The position numbers were made by a program, and so were the translations under genes. From JAABSX01 sp964480455 (GTDB lineage Bacteria; Bacteroidota; Bacteroidia; Cytophagales; Microscillaceae): DNA of 64,000 bases. The notes beneath the pieces were generated by a model, which made no database searches, had not been told where the DNA came from, and saw nothing but the letters and a program-made list of their open reading frames with translations. Positions 19,274-28,622 of the stretch are shown piece after piece (position 1 is the stretch's first letter; each line of letters opens with the position of its first letter). The stretch is from the NCBI GenBank assembly GCA_964480455.1, contig CAYZQI010000001.1, forward strand, positions 1 through 64,000, given 5' to 3'.

Positions 19274-19312
19274 CTAGCCTCCGAAGGAAAGCCCCCTAGC
19301 CTCCGAAGGAAA
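19274..19312. repeat. Short direct repeat pair
   Basis: The 17-mer CTAGCCTCCGAAGGAAA occurs at 19,274-19,290 and again at 19,296-19,312 with five bases between. It lies in a gene-poor stretch beside other repeats. Confidence 0.6.
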
Positions 19313-19320
19313 AGTTTTTT

Positions 19321-19387
19321 GTCATTCCAAAGGAATCTGAAGGCGTGAAAGAGAGCTACGCAGTACAGCAGATTCCTACGGAATGAC
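19321..19387. repeat. 67-bp inverted-repeat element
   Basis: The ends GTCATTCCAAAGGAATCT and AGATTCCTACGGAATGAC are inverted copies matching at 16 of 18 positions, with a 31-base interior. Each end also holds a small internal palindrome (ATTCC...GGAAT). It is probably a small non-coding mobile repeat; no second copy is in the window. Confidence 0.55.
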
Positions 19388-19415
19388 AATAAAAAACTAG
19401 ATAAAGAATAAAAAA

Positions 19416-19571
19416 ATGAAAAAAGAACAAGCGTGTATCAGTTTGTTAGAAAACATCAAAAAGTACATTACCGAGGCAAGAGTACATGTTATCAAGACGA
19501 TTAACCAACAAATGATAGCGGTATATTGGCTGATTGGCAAAGATATTTTAAAAAGACGTTCCACTTTTTAG
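19416..19571 (+). pseudogene. Truncated DUF1016/YhcG-like nuclease gene, N-terminal piece
   Basis: An ATG at 19,416 opens 51 codons. The product has the N-terminal segment of DUF1016 (PDDEXK nuclease family, YhcG-like) proteins: LLENIKKYITEARVHV and AVYWLIGKDI. The match ends at 'K-D-I-L', exactly where a 33-bp palindrome begins (19,554), and the frame then stops at 19,569. The catalytic C-terminal domain is absent. Insertion of the palindrome followed by loss of the rest would explain it. Confidence 0.6.
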
Positions 19572-19586
19572 AAAAGTGAAACGTCT
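19554..19586. repeat. 33-bp palindrome, AGAC...GTCT family, copy 1
   Basis: The arms are AGAC-GTTCCACT-TTT and AAA-AGTGAAAC-GTCT around the centre TAG, with one mismatch in 15 arm positions. It shares the layout AGAC-N8-TTT-N3-AAA-N8'-GTCT with four other copies in the window. Confidence 0.7.
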
Positions 19587-19615
19587 GTATGATGCCACTC
19601 ATTATTAAAGATTAA

Positions 19616-19736
19616 GGTTCTTTGACAATTTTTGTGATTGTGTGCGATAAGATGAACTAAATACTGTTTAGAACATAAACGCCAGCGGACTGGAAGTCCG
19701 CTGCTACAGATTTCTACAAGAATTGTCAGACAACCA
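19616..19736. repeat. Dispersed repeat, copy 3
   Basis: This 121-bp copy begins GGTTCTTTGACAATTTTTG and ends AATTGTCAGACAACC, with the same inner hairpin AGCGGACTGGAAGTCCGCT as copy 1. Its right end abuts an IS5-like transposase fragment, which it may have interrupted. Confidence 0.75.
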
Positions 19737-19814
19737 CTTTCTTTTTCTTTTCACAAAAATATCTGATATTGCATCCCATTGAGCATCGGTCAATTTTTCA
19801 AATTGTTTAATCAT
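19737..19814 (-). pseudogene. IS5-like transposase N-terminal fragment
   Basis: Reading the minus strand from an ATG at 19,814 gives MIKQFEKLTDAQWDAISDIF, the usual beginning of IS5/IS1182-type DDE transposases in Bacteroidota. The frame runs into dispersed-repeat copy 3 after about 26 codons, so only a stub is left. The bases between 19,815 and 19,989 hold nothing else I recognise. Confidence 0.55.
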
Positions 19815-19989
19815 AATTTTTAAAGTTTGTTCACTTCAAAATTAGACACGATGCTCAATATTTAAAAGGTAACCAACACACAAACAGCAGAAAAATATTA
19901 TTTCAATAAATCAAGTATTTTAAAATAAAATTTCTCAATAAGTTCTTATTTACATTTTCCTAAATACTCATGAGCATTCAGCCTAAAAA

Positions 19990-20481
19990 CTAATTGGCAG
20001 GCTGAAAAGATTGAAAAACACTTTGCGCAATGACCTTCCACTGCTTATTGCGTACACATATCCAACCTACATAAGCAGATTTCTCCCACTCAAAACTAAA
20101 AAAAAGTGTCCAATATTTATTCTCGACCTCTACATAGCTGACCTCAATATGATTGCGTAAGGTATGTATCCAGGCATCGCTGTCGTTTAATCTTTCTTTT
20201 TGCTCTTGACTAATTAGCTCATCTGGAATCTCTGACAGCACTCTTTCTATTTTCTTATCGTGTGATTTAGTAGTGGTTTTATGCAATATTAATTCAAAAT
20301 CAAACTCTTTTTGAGTGCTTGACTCAACCCAATAATGCGTCTTGTTTCCTTTTGGGTTTCCTATACATTCCTTAGGTAGCTTGAACTTTATGCCCCAAAT
20401 TTTTTCTACATTGTAAGCACCTTGGGCTGAAGCACTTATCGAGATAAAAATGAATGTACTTATAATGATATGTTTATACAC
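19990..20481 (-). CDS. Small exported hypothetical protein
   Basis: A 163-residue protein beginning with a signal peptide (HIIISTFIFISISASAQ). The start codon would be GTG at 20,481; no ATG is better placed. The mature part is basic, with a conserved-looking opening IWGIKFKLPKECIGNP and a tryptophan-rich C-terminus (YWTLFFSFEWEKSAYVGWI). I do not recognise the family. It should be periplasmic or at the outer membrane. It is alone between a repeat-rich stretch and the LemA-like gene. Confidence 0.6.
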   Translation of the reverse strand: MYKHIIISTFIFISISASAQGAYNVEKIWGIKFKLPKECIGNPKGNKTHYWVESSTQKEFDFELILHKTTTKSHDKKIERVLSEIPDELISQEQKERLNDSDAWIHTLRNHIEVSYVEVENKYWTLFFSFEWEKSAYVGWICVRNKQWKVIAQSVFQSFQPAN

Positions 20482-20709
20482 TAGGTAATGATTTTGTGAG
20501 AGTATAGATTAAAGATAGATTATACTCTCCTAAGACTGACAAAAAATAAATTAGTTACCCTAAAATGTAAGAATATCTGAAAGATGTTATTTTTATAGAT
20601 AGATCAAATAACAACTATTTTCCTATACTGCACCAAACTACAATAAAAGACTAGGGTCAGTCTTCACCTGAGCATTGGTAAAAAATGGCGAGTAAAGGTC
20701 TTTCTGGTT

Positions 20710-21216
20710 TTATTGCAGTAAGCCCAGTTGTATAGGTTTAAATCCAAATACCCAAGCAATCATTTGTGAAGGCATGTGCTTGCTCAATACATTGTGGTCG
20801 TTGATAGCAGCCTTGAGTTGTCTTTTTGCTTGCATCACTTCTGCTTGCGTTTGCGACAGTTGTCTTTTGAGTGTTTGAAAGGCATCACTTTTTACGAGAG
20901 CATCATTAGCATAGGCTCTTTGTAGGCAGTCTTGTAGCCATTCATTAATTTTTTTATCTGCTTCTAGTATATTCTCTGAGGAAACTGATGTGATAAGCTG
21001 TTGGTAAGTGAGGGTAACTTTTTCACTGCATATTTGCTCATCTTTAAGTTGCTGCATAAGTATTGCTGCTTTTTCTAATTTTTGTGGGTAAAGTGCTATC
21101 AATGCTTCGTAGCAGACTTCCATACGCCTTTTGATTCTCTGAAAAGTGCTATAATTCACAATAACCCATAGAAAAATAAATCCTAAGAAAGCTAGTACAA
21201 TTGGAGTTGCGCCCAT
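20710..21216 (-). CDS. LemA-like membrane-anchored helical protein
   Basis: A 168-residue protein with one N-terminal membrane helix (IVLAFLGFIFLWVIVNYSTF), then a long helical domain with the LemA pattern: R-R-M-E-V-C-Y-E-A-L-I-A-L-Y-P near the start, a 'K-R-Q-L-K-A-A-I-N-D-H-N' helix, and the closing 'M-P-S-Q-M-I-A-W-V-F-G-F'. LemA proteins are inner-membrane anchored; their function is not settled. The match is diverged, so the family call is moderate. It lies 88 bases downstream of gpmI on the same strand and may be co-transcribed. Confidence 0.65.
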   Translation of the reverse strand: MGATPIVLAFLGFIFLWVIVNYSTFQRIKRRMEVCYEALIALYPQKLEKAAILMQQLKDEQICSEKVTLTYQQLITSVSSENILEADKKINEWLQDCLQRAYANDALVKSDAFQTLKRQLSQTQAEVMQAKRQLKAAINDHNVLSKHMPSQMIAWVFGFKPIQLGLLQ

Positions 21217-21304
21217 TTTTTAATTAATTTGATTTAAGTTTTTACCTCAAAAGCGTACTTTTCTAGACAATAATGCACACTTTTGAATCATTCAAGATTT
21301 GTTT

Positions 21305-22831
21305 TTAGAATAATGTTTCCCCTGTCATTTCTTCGGGAACTGCTACACCCATCATTTTTAAAATGGTAGGTGCTAAATCACCCAATTTTCCATTTTTTAG
21401 GGTAGGATGCTCGTCTTTATCTACCAAAATACAAGGTACTAAGTTGGTAGTATGTGCCGTATGTGGTGAGCCATCTTCTTTAATCATAATGTCTGCATTG
21501 CCGTGGTCTGCTATGATGATGCAAGTATAGCCATTTTCTAAGGCTGTATTCACCACGCTTTCTGTGCAAGTGTCCACCGTTTCACAGGCATTGACGGCTG
21601 CCTCAAATACACCTGTATGCCCTACCATATCAGGATTTGCAAAGTTTAAACAAACAAAATCGGTTGCTTGTTTTTCTAACTCTTCTATGATGGCGTCTCT
21701 GATATCAAAAGCACTCATTTCGGGCTGTAAGTCATAAGTAGCTACCTTGGGCGAAGGGCATAAAATACGCTTTTCACCCTCAAAAGGAGCTTCTCTTCCA
21801 CCCGAGAAAAAGAAAGTAACGTGTGGATATTTTTCTGTCTCAGCAATTCGTATTTGTTTTTTACCTGCTGCTGCCAGTACCTCGCCAAGGGTTTTATTGA
21901 GGTTTTCTTTGTCGTACAAGATATGTACATTCTCGAAAGTATCATCATACCTTGTGAGGGTAAGGTAGTGCAAAGGCATTTTTTGCATACCAAACTCAGG
22001 GAAATCTTCTTGGGTGAGCGCACGTGTAAGCTGTCTTGCGCGGTCATTTCTAAAATTAAAAAACAAAACAATATCTTCGGGTGCAATGGTCGCCAAGGGC
22101 TTGCCTTCTTTATTGGTGCAGATGTGTGGCAAGATAAACTCATCTGTAATACCCTTTTGGTAAGAAGCCTTGAGTGCTTCTATGGGGTCTGTGGTAGCTG
22201 TGCCAATACCCTTTACGAGCAGGTCATAAGCGTTTTTGATACGCTCCCAGCGTTGGTCTCTGTCCATGGCATAGTATCTCCCTATTACAGAGGCAATTTT
22301 TCCTGTGGTTTTGCTTAGGTGTGCTTGCAAATCTGCCAGATAGTCTTTTCCTCCTTCGGGGGCTGTGTCGCGCCCGTCAGTGAAGGCATGTACAAATATT
22401 TGGCTCAGCCCAGCTTCGTGGGCAAGGCTACAAAAGGCTTTGACATGGTCTATGTGTGAGTGTACTCCTCCATCAGAGATAAGCCCCATCAGGTGTATTT
22501 TTTTATTTTCTTTTTTCGCCTTTTCAATGGCATTTTTTAGTGTAGGGTTATCTCCTAGTGTGTTTTCTTCTACGGCAAGATTGATTTTGGTAAGGTCTTG
22601 ATAGACTACTCGCCCTGCACCTATGTTCATGTGCCCTACCTCGGAATTACCCATTTGCCCTCTTGGCAAACCTACTGCCAAGCCAGAGGCTTCTAAAGTA
22701 CTATGAGGGTATTTTTGAAGTAAAGAATCCATAAAGGGAGTCTTTGCTTTGTCCACTGCTGATACTGCGGCATTGGTTGCAATTCCCCAGCCATCAAGAA
22801 TCATCAAGACTACTTTTTTGGAGGTTTCCAT
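21305..22831 (-). CDS. gpmI: 2,3-bisphosphoglycerate-independent phosphoglycerate mutase
   Basis: GpmI interconverts 3- and 2-phosphoglycerate in glycolysis, using two manganese ions and a phospho-serine intermediate. The 508 residues are typical. Visible are the metal and serine motifs MILDGWG and MGNSEVGHMNIGAGR (catalytic serine near residue 62), the substrate-binding DGRDTAPEGGKDYL, NFRNDRARQLT, and the C-terminal metal ligands LNFANPDMVGHTG and IADHGNAD. The gene stands alone, with the LemA-like gene downstream. A CAAAGATA at 22,882-22,889 reads TATCTTTG on the coding strand and may be its -7 element, although a matching -33 is not clear. Confidence 0.95.
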   Translation of the reverse strand: METSKKVVLMILDGWGIATNAAVSAVDKAKTPFMDSLLQKYPHSTLEASGLAVGLPRGQMGNSEVGHMNIGAGRVVYQDLTKINLAVEENTLGDNPTLKNAIEKAKKENKKIHLMGLISDGGVHSHIDHVKAFCSLAHEAGLSQIFVHAFTDGRDTAPEGGKDYLADLQAHLSKTTGKIASVIGRYYAMDRDQRWERIKNAYDLLVKGIGTATTDPIEALKASYQKGITDEFILPHICTNKEGKPLATIAPEDIVLFFNFRNDRARQLTRALTQEDFPEFGMQKMPLHYLTLTRYDDTFENVHILYDKENLNKTLGEVLAAAGKKQIRIAETEKYPHVTFFFSGGREAPFEGEKRILCPSPKVATYDLQPEMSAFDIRDAIIEELEKQATDFVCLNFANPDMVGHTGVFEAAVNACETVDTCTESVVNTALENGYTCIIIADHGNADIMIKEDGSPHTAHTTNLVPCILVDKDEHPTLKNGKLGDLAPTILKMMGVAVPEEMTGETLF

Positions 22832-22931
22832 GTATTTTTATAATGTTTTATAGTGTTTTTGTTGTTTTTGTGATTAAAATGCAAAGATACATCTTTTTGC
22901 TAAAAATTAATCAGCGAACCATCTCACAAAG

Positions 22932-24848
22932 CTATTGATAGCTCCTGACAGCTAGTTTTACCTCCTCAAAAGTGAGTGTTTCCTTGTGCAAAATGGGGGT
23001 TTGCCCTAGCCCTGCAAACTCCCAAGCCGACACATAAGCATACTCTTCATCATTGCGAACTGCCTCGCCCTCGGCGGTTTGGTATTCTTCGCGGAAGTGC
23101 GCCCCACAAGATTCTTCTCTTTGTAGGGCATCATGGCACATCAACTCCCCAAACTCAAGGTAATCTGCCACACGCCCTGCTTTTTCTATTTCGGCATTAA
23201 TCTCGTGTGCTTCGCCCGTAACCCGCACATTTTTCCAGAAATCTTCTCTCAATGCCCTGATATCGGTAATGGCTTTTTGTAGCCCCACAGCATTACGCAG
23301 CATAGCACATTCGTTCCAAAGAATCTTGCCAAGTGCTTTGTGGTATTCATTGACACTCTTTGTGCCTTTGATATTGACAAAAAACTCTAACTGTGCTTTT
23401 ACCTGCGCCTCTGCAGCGGCAAATTCGGGCAAATCAGTAGCTATTTTCCCTGTTTTAATGTCGTGGTGTAGGTAGTTGCCCAATGTCTGAGGAAGTATAA
23501 AATAGCCATCTATACAAGCCTGTAAAAGTGAGTTTGCGCCTAAGCGGTTTGCGCCGTGGTCTGCACAGTTGCACTCGCCAAGGGCATACAAGCCTGGAAT
23601 GGTAGTCATGAGTTCATAATCTACCCAGAGCCCTCCCATAGAAAAATGGGCGGCAGGCGAGATAAGCATTGGCTGCTCGTAAGCATTGATGCCTGTAATT
23701 TTTTCATACATTCTGAAAAGATTGCCGTAGCGTGCCTGAATAATATCTAGGCCATGCTCTGCAATGGCATGCTTAAAATCCAAATAAACGGCATTTTTTA
23801 AAACGCCCACTCCATAGCCCGTATCTATGCGTTCTTTGGCAGCCCTCGAGGAGATGTCTCTTGGGGCAAGATTACCGAAGGCAGGGTAGCGTCTTTCTAG
23901 GTAATAATCTCTTTCTTCTTCGGGGATTTGGGCTGGGGGGCGTTTATCATCTCTTTGTTTAGGTACCCAAATTCTGCCGTCATTGCGCAGCGACTCAGAC
24001 ATGAGCGTGAGCTTGGATTGATGCTCTCCTGACTGAGGCAGGCAAGTGGGGTGGATTTGTGTCCAGCTAGGGTTTGCCATGAAAGCTCCTTTTTTGTGCG
24101 CTCTCCAGATGGCCGAGCCGTTGCAGCCCATGGCGAGTGTAGCAAGGTAAAATATCTTTCCATAGCCCCCTGTGGCAAGCACTACGGCGTGTGCAGCGTG
24201 TCGTTCGAGTTCACCTGTGTCTAGGTTGCGGGCAATAATGCCTCTTGCTTTGTCCTCTATGGTTACGAGATCTAGCATTTCGTGGCGTGCATGGAGTTGT
24301 ACTTTGCCTGCTTGTATTTGCCTTGAGAGTGCCGAGTATGCCCCAATGAGTAACTGCTGCCCTGTCTGTCCACGGGCATAAAAAGTACGCCTCACTTGCA
24401 CCCCTCCAAAAGAGCGGTTGGAGAGATAGCCTCCATACTCACGTGCAAAAGGCACACCTTGTGCAATGGCTTGGTCAATTAGTGGTGCAGAGCACTCTGC
24501 CAAGCGATAGACATTTGCCTCTCTTGAGCGGAAATCACCTCCTTTGAGCGTATCATAAAACATTCTGTAGACATTATCACCATCATTTTGGTAGTTTTTG
24601 GCGGCATTTACGCCCCCTTGTGCGGCTACGGAGTGCGCCCTTCGAGGTGAGTCTTGAAAGCAAAATGCTTTGACATTATAGCCTGCTTCGGCAAGGGTAG
24701 CCGCTGCAGCACTACCTGCCAAGCCTGTACCCACCACAATGATGTCTAGATTTTTTTTGTTGGACGGACTTACGAGCTGGCAAGTGCCTTTGTACCTGCT
24801 CCATTTCTCGATGAGTGAACCCTCGGGGATTTTTGCGTTGAGTTCCAT
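22932..24848 (-). CDS. sdhA: Succinate dehydrogenase/fumarate reductase flavoprotein subunit
   Basis: This catalytic subunit oxidises succinate or reduces fumarate in the citric acid cycle and respiratory chain. The ATG at 24,848 gives 638 residues and the MELNAKIPEGSLIEKW start usual for Bacteroidota. Present are the FAD-binding IIVVGTGLAGSAAAATLAEAG, the covalent-FAD histidine in HSVAAQGGVNA, the substrate region IHPTCLPQSG, and NRLGANSLLQA. The usual operon order is sdhC-sdhA-sdhB. Here neither the cytochrome b subunit nor the iron-sulfur subunit is next to it, so these must be elsewhere. No decay is visible. Confidence 0.93.
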   Translation of the reverse strand: MELNAKIPEGSLIEKWSRYKGTCQLVSPSNKKNLDIIVVGTGLAGSAAAATLAEAGYNVKAFCFQDSPRRAHSVAAQGGVNAAKNYQNDGDNVYRMFYDTLKGGDFRSREANVYRLAECSAPLIDQAIAQGVPFAREYGGYLSNRSFGGVQVRRTFYARGQTGQQLLIGAYSALSRQIQAGKVQLHARHEMLDLVTIEDKARGIIARNLDTGELERHAAHAVVLATGGYGKIFYLATLAMGCNGSAIWRAHKKGAFMANPSWTQIHPTCLPQSGEHQSKLTLMSESLRNDGRIWVPKQRDDKRPPAQIPEEERDYYLERRYPAFGNLAPRDISSRAAKERIDTGYGVGVLKNAVYLDFKHAIAEHGLDIIQARYGNLFRMYEKITGINAYEQPMLISPAAHFSMGGLWVDYELMTTIPGLYALGECNCADHGANRLGANSLLQACIDGYFILPQTLGNYLHHDIKTGKIATDLPEFAAAEAQVKAQLEFFVNIKGTKSVNEYHKALGKILWNECAMLRNAVGLQKAITDIRALREDFWKNVRVTGEAHEINAEIEKAGRVADYLEFGELMCHDALQREESCGAHFREEYQTAEGEAVRNDEEYAYVSAWEFAGLGQTPILHKETLTFEEVKLAVRSYQ

Positions 24849-25090
24849 TATATTGCTTGCTTTTCTTGTTAGATTTTGATTTTGTATTATTTCTTGTAGG
24901 GCTAAGATAATCAATTGAGAAGAACCTACAAAACTCCTTGATTTTTTAATCAAAAAAATAAATAATTATCTGACAATTCTCGAGAAGTAATCTTATGATA
25001 CAGTCTTAGAAACCGCTTTTGTGAACATCTCCTTCAAAAATTGTTATAAAACCAAAAAATACAACTATCAACTCCCAAAAAATATAAAAA

Positions 25091-25993
25091 ATGCTAAAAA
25101 TCGCCTGGGCAAAAAACTACATACACGACTTACCCCCCAAACACCGCTTCCCAATGGAGAAATATACTCTCTTACCAGAACAACTTCAATATGAAGGGAC
25201 TGCCAGTGCAGATAATTTTTTTGAACCCGATGTACTTGATGAAAAATACATCATCAATACACATTTAGCGAGTTATTGGAATAAGTTGCAGACCCTGAGC
25301 CTTGACCCAAAGGAAATAAGGGCTACGGGTTTTCCACTCAGTGAGGCATTGGTCAAGCGTGAAATCACCATAGGGCAGGGAACTATTCAATGTGCTTTAT
25401 TTGCCCAACAATATGGAATAGCTATGAATATAGCAGGTGGCACACACCACGCCTTTACAGATAAAGGTGAGGGCTTTTGCTTGCTCAACGACCAGGCCAT
25501 GGCGAGTAATTATCTCCTTGAACATAAACTTGCGCATAAAATCTTAATCATAGACCTAGATGTGCACCAAGGCAATGGCACTGCTGAGATTTTTAAAACG
25601 GAACCACGTGTGTTTACTTTCAGTATGCACGGTGAGAAAAATTATCCCCTCCGTAAAGAACAATCTGACCTAGACATAGGGCTGCCCGACCAAGCCAATG
25701 ATACTTATTATCTGAATGTACTAAAAAATACACTGCCCCGACTCATAGACACAGTACAACCTGATTTTATTTTTTACCAAGCAGGCGTAGATATTTTGCA
25801 AACAGATAAACTAGGTAGGCTCGGCGTAAGTCTGCAAGGATGCAAAGAACGCGACAAGTACGTGCTTGAGCTTTGTAAGCAACATCAAATACCTATTATG
25901 GTGAGCATGGGCGGTGGCTACTCCCCTCGAATTGCCGACATCGTGGAGGCACACGCACAAACTTTCAGACTGGCACAGGAAATGTATTTTTGA
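25091..25993 (+). CDS. Histone-deacetylase/AcuC-family hydrolase
   Basis: A 300-residue zinc-dependent deacetylase of the arginase-deacetylase fold. Bacterial members remove acyl groups from acetylated lysines, polyamines or small molecules. The active-site landmarks are complete: GGTHHAFTDKGEGFCLLND (paired histidines), the zinc ligands in IIDLDVHQGNGTAEIF, the second-shell FSMHGEKNYP, the AGVDILQTDKLG zinc aspartate, and the closing MGGGYSP. The substrate cannot be told. It is a single gene, divergent from sdhA. The 240 bases after it show nothing I can name. Confidence 0.88.
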   Translation: MLKIAWAKNYIHDLPPKHRFPMEKYTLLPEQLQYEGTASADNFFEPDVLDEKYIINTHLASYWNKLQTLSLDPKEIRATGFPLSEALVKREITIGQGTIQCALFAQQYGIAMNIAGGTHHAFTDKGEGFCLLNDQAMASNYLLEHKLAHKILIIDLDVHQGNGTAEIFKTEPRVFTFSMHGEKNYPLRKEQSDLDIGLPDQANDTYYLNVLKNTLPRLIDTVQPDFIFYQAGVDILQTDKLGRLGVSLQGCKERDKYVLELCKQHQIPIMVSMGGGYSPRIADIVEAHAQTFRLAQEMYF

Positions 25994-26232
25994 GTATTTT
26001 CTATCTTTAGCTCGTGCTTCTTGCCCTTTATCAAAACTTTTTAGTTTTTGAGTAATTTTTGTGGAGATTGTGCAGCAATGCAGTATGAGATTCAAAAGCT
26101 ATTCAGAGTAAATGTCGGCAGGCGAGAAGCACACTAAGACAGCTTTTCATAAAAACTTTTAAAATATCTCAAAATGAAGGTAAATTTTTAGTACATTATT
26201 CACAAATACCCTTACGCTTCTCTCATCAAAAG

Positions 26233-27489
26233 TCAGGTTGCTAAAAATTGTAAGAGAATACCACAAAACCACGCTCCATACGTGCCTACTGCATAGCCTA
26301 GCACTGCTAGCAACACACCCACGGGTGCAAGCGAGGGGTGAAAGGCAGAAGCAACAATGGGCGCAGAGGCTGCCCCTCCTACATTGGCTTGGCTGCCTAC
26401 GGCTACAAAAAAGAAAGGCGCACGAATAATTTTTGCTACTGTAAGCAGCAAACTTACATGTATGAGCATCCAGATAATTCCTATCAAAAACAACAATGGC
26501 GTTTTAAAAATAGCTGTAATATCCATCTGCAAGCCAATAGTAGCTACTAACACGTACAAAAATAAACTTCCTACCTTAGAAGCACCCACTCCCTCTAGTT
26601 TGCGGTAGCTACTCAGTGCAAGCAGCAAACCCAATGTAGTAGTAATAACTACAATCCAAAAAAATGAGGAGGTAAGGCTAAATTTCTCGAGATAAGGGGC
26701 ATTTCTTTCAATGGCTGGCGCAATCCAATCTGCCAAAAAATGGGCAATAGCCACTGTTACAAAAGCGACTCCTGTAATTTGCATCAGGTCAGTAAGGGTA
26801 GGAATTTTGGCAAGGCTTGCTTGGTAAGCCTCTACTTTTTTTTGTACTTCTTTGATGGCGGTATTGTCTGCTTTGAGCCATTTATCTACCCGCTCTGAAA
26901 TACCTGCCCCATACAACAAAAAAGCCATCCAGATATTGGCAGTAATCACATCTACGGCAATCATTGCTGAAAAAAGTGTTTCATTTACTTTGAACACCTC
27001 TTTCATAGCAGTTTGGTTTGCCCCGCCCCCTATCCAGCTTCCTGCCACAGTAGTAAGCCCACGCCATGTATCACCCGCAGTAGTTTCTGGAGAGATAAAA
27101 GATACTATCAGAAATGCAATAGGTCCTCCTATCACGATACCTGCCGTAGCCGTAAAAAACATAATGATTGCCTTTGTACCTAGCTGACTGATGGCTTTGA
27201 AATCTATGCTGAGGGTAAGCAATACCAAGCTAGCAGGTAAGAGATAACGGGAGGCTACTTTGTAAAGAGAAGATGCCTCACCGTCCACCAATCTGAATGC
27301 ACTAGGCGTACCCTCTAACCAAGTAATGTTGAGCAAAGAAGGTAAAAAATAACACAGTAACAAGCTGGGTACATATTTATAAAAATTCACAAAAATAGGT
27401 TGCGTGCTGCTGGCAGTCTGGAAAACAAGCATCAGAATCAGCATCAATAAGCCTAGTATTACGGCATCATTTTGTATGAGGGCTTCCAT
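26233..27489 (-). CDS. DUF819 family integral membrane protein
   Basis: A 418-residue protein with about eleven membrane segments and the DUF819 (YjcL-like) pattern: a VPSLLLCYFLPSLLN opening, TAGDTWRGLTTVAGSWIGGGANQTA in the middle, and AVGSQANVGGAASAPIVASAFHP near the C-terminus. The two inverted half-domains with G-x-N/Q-rich re-entrant motifs resemble ion-coupled transporters of the CPA/BASS type. The substrate is unknown. It is on the same strand as the TlpA-like gene upstream, 104 bases away. Confidence 0.85.
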   Translation of the reverse strand: MEALIQNDAVILGLLMLILMLVFQTASSTQPIFVNFYKYVPSLLLCYFLPSLLNITWLEGTPSAFRLVDGEASSLYKVASRYLLPASLVLLTLSIDFKAISQLGTKAIIMFFTATAGIVIGGPIAFLIVSFISPETTAGDTWRGLTTVAGSWIGGGANQTAMKEVFKVNETLFSAMIAVDVITANIWMAFLLYGAGISERVDKWLKADNTAIKEVQKKVEAYQASLAKIPTLTDLMQITGVAFVTVAIAHFLADWIAPAIERNAPYLEKFSLTSSFFWIVVITTTLGLLLALSSYRKLEGVGASKVGSLFLYVLVATIGLQMDITAIFKTPLLFLIGIIWMLIHVSLLLTVAKIIRAPFFFVAVGSQANVGGAASAPIVASAFHPSLAPVGVLLAVLGYAVGTYGAWFCGILLQFLAT

Positions 27490-27593
27490 TGTCTTAGCTT
27501 TGTATGGGCATTTTAGTTGGGTATATAACTGGCTAAATTGCTACATATCTAAAACAATTGCAAATTTATCTTATAAGCCGAGCACCTACAGGA

Positions 27594-28172
27594 CTAATCT
27601 TGACTTTGTTCTTCTAAGAAAGCCTGAAAGTTGGCCGTATTGTAGTTGGCCATACCTACTTTTTGAGAGGCGATAAAACCCTCAGGGTTCAAGACATAAG
27701 TACGCGGAATAGAATTATTATGATAAACTTTGGGAAGGCTGCCTATTAGGAAATAAACAGGGAAAGAATAACTATTTTGCTTTAAGAATTTTTCTACCTT
27801 GGCAGGGTCTTCATCTACCGAAACCATCACAAAAACCACCTTATCGGAGTCAGTTTTTTGAAAAAGTGCCTCAATGCCAGGCATTTCTGCAATGCAAGGT
27901 GGGCACCAAGTAGCCCAAAAATTAAGAAAAATGGTTTTTCCTCTAAAATCTTCCAGACTATAAACATTGCCTGATAGGTCTTGCAGGTCAAGGTGATAGT
28001 CTGCAACTACTGCCTCTTTTTGTGAGCTGGCACTTGGGCTAAAAATACCCGTGTAAAGCAAGGCTTGTTGAAGCAAAATATGCCCTCCAAGCCAATAAAA
28101 TATCCCTACAAAAGCCAACATCACGACCCACTCACGCAGTTCTCTATAAAAATTCTTAGACAATTTGCCCAT
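27594..28172 (-). CDS. TlpA-like membrane-anchored thioredoxin
   Basis: A 192-residue thiol-disulfide oxidoreductase. One N-terminal membrane anchor (VVMLAFVGIFYWLGGHILL) is followed by a periplasmic AhpC/TSA-thioredoxin domain: DLSGNVYSLEDFRGKTIFLNFWATWCPPC, with the CPPC active site near residue 90, and the cis-proline region SIPRTYVLNPEGF. It should reduce periplasmic disulfides, for example during cytochrome maturation; the partner is not shown. The ATG at 28,172 is used because the frame upstream offers only a TTG. Confidence 0.87.
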   Translation of the reverse strand: MGKLSKNFYRELREWVVMLAFVGIFYWLGGHILLQQALLYTGIFSPSASSQKEAVVADYHLDLQDLSGNVYSLEDFRGKTIFLNFWATWCPPCIAEMPGIEALFQKTDSDKVVFVMVSVDEDPAKVEKFLKQNSYSFPVYFLIGSLPKVYHNNSIPRTYVLNPEGFIASQKVGMANYNTANFQAFLEEQSQD

Positions 28173-28374
28173 TTTCAAATGTTTTGTGTTAATTTAACAT
28201 TGACCTATAACTCAATGCAGATTTAAGGCGTTCAAGATTGCTTTGATTTATAAAATCGATAACAATCCTTGTTAGTGAATGTCTTACTGCATGCTTTTTT
28301 ATGCAGAGTTTCAAGCAAAAGGCGCGAACTATTACCAAAACTAAACTATCATCTAAAATAACAAAAAAACAAAT

Positions 28375-28495
28375 GGTTCTCTGACAATTTTTGTGGTAGT
28401 GTTTCATAAGATAGCTTGAATACTGTTCAGAACATAAATGCCAGCGGACTTTCAGTCTGCTGCTACAGATTTTCACAGAAATTGTCAGGTAATCA
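28375..28495. repeat. Dispersed repeat, copy 4
   Basis: It begins GGTTCTCTGACAATTTTTGTG and ends AAATTGTCAGGTAATC; the inner hairpin is CAGCGGACTTTCAGTCTGCTG, so the loop and one arm have diverged together. It lies in the 450-base gap between the TlpA-like and histidine kinase genes, which otherwise shows no gene. Confidence 0.7.
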
Positions 28496-28622
28496 AACAA
28501 ATTATCAAAGATGAGGAGCAAGGTTGGCTCTATTTTTTCTATTTTATTCGGAAAAGTTTTGTATCAAAAAAACCAATGCATCGCTCCCGATATAATAAAA
28601 TTACACACAAGAGTTGAAAGAA

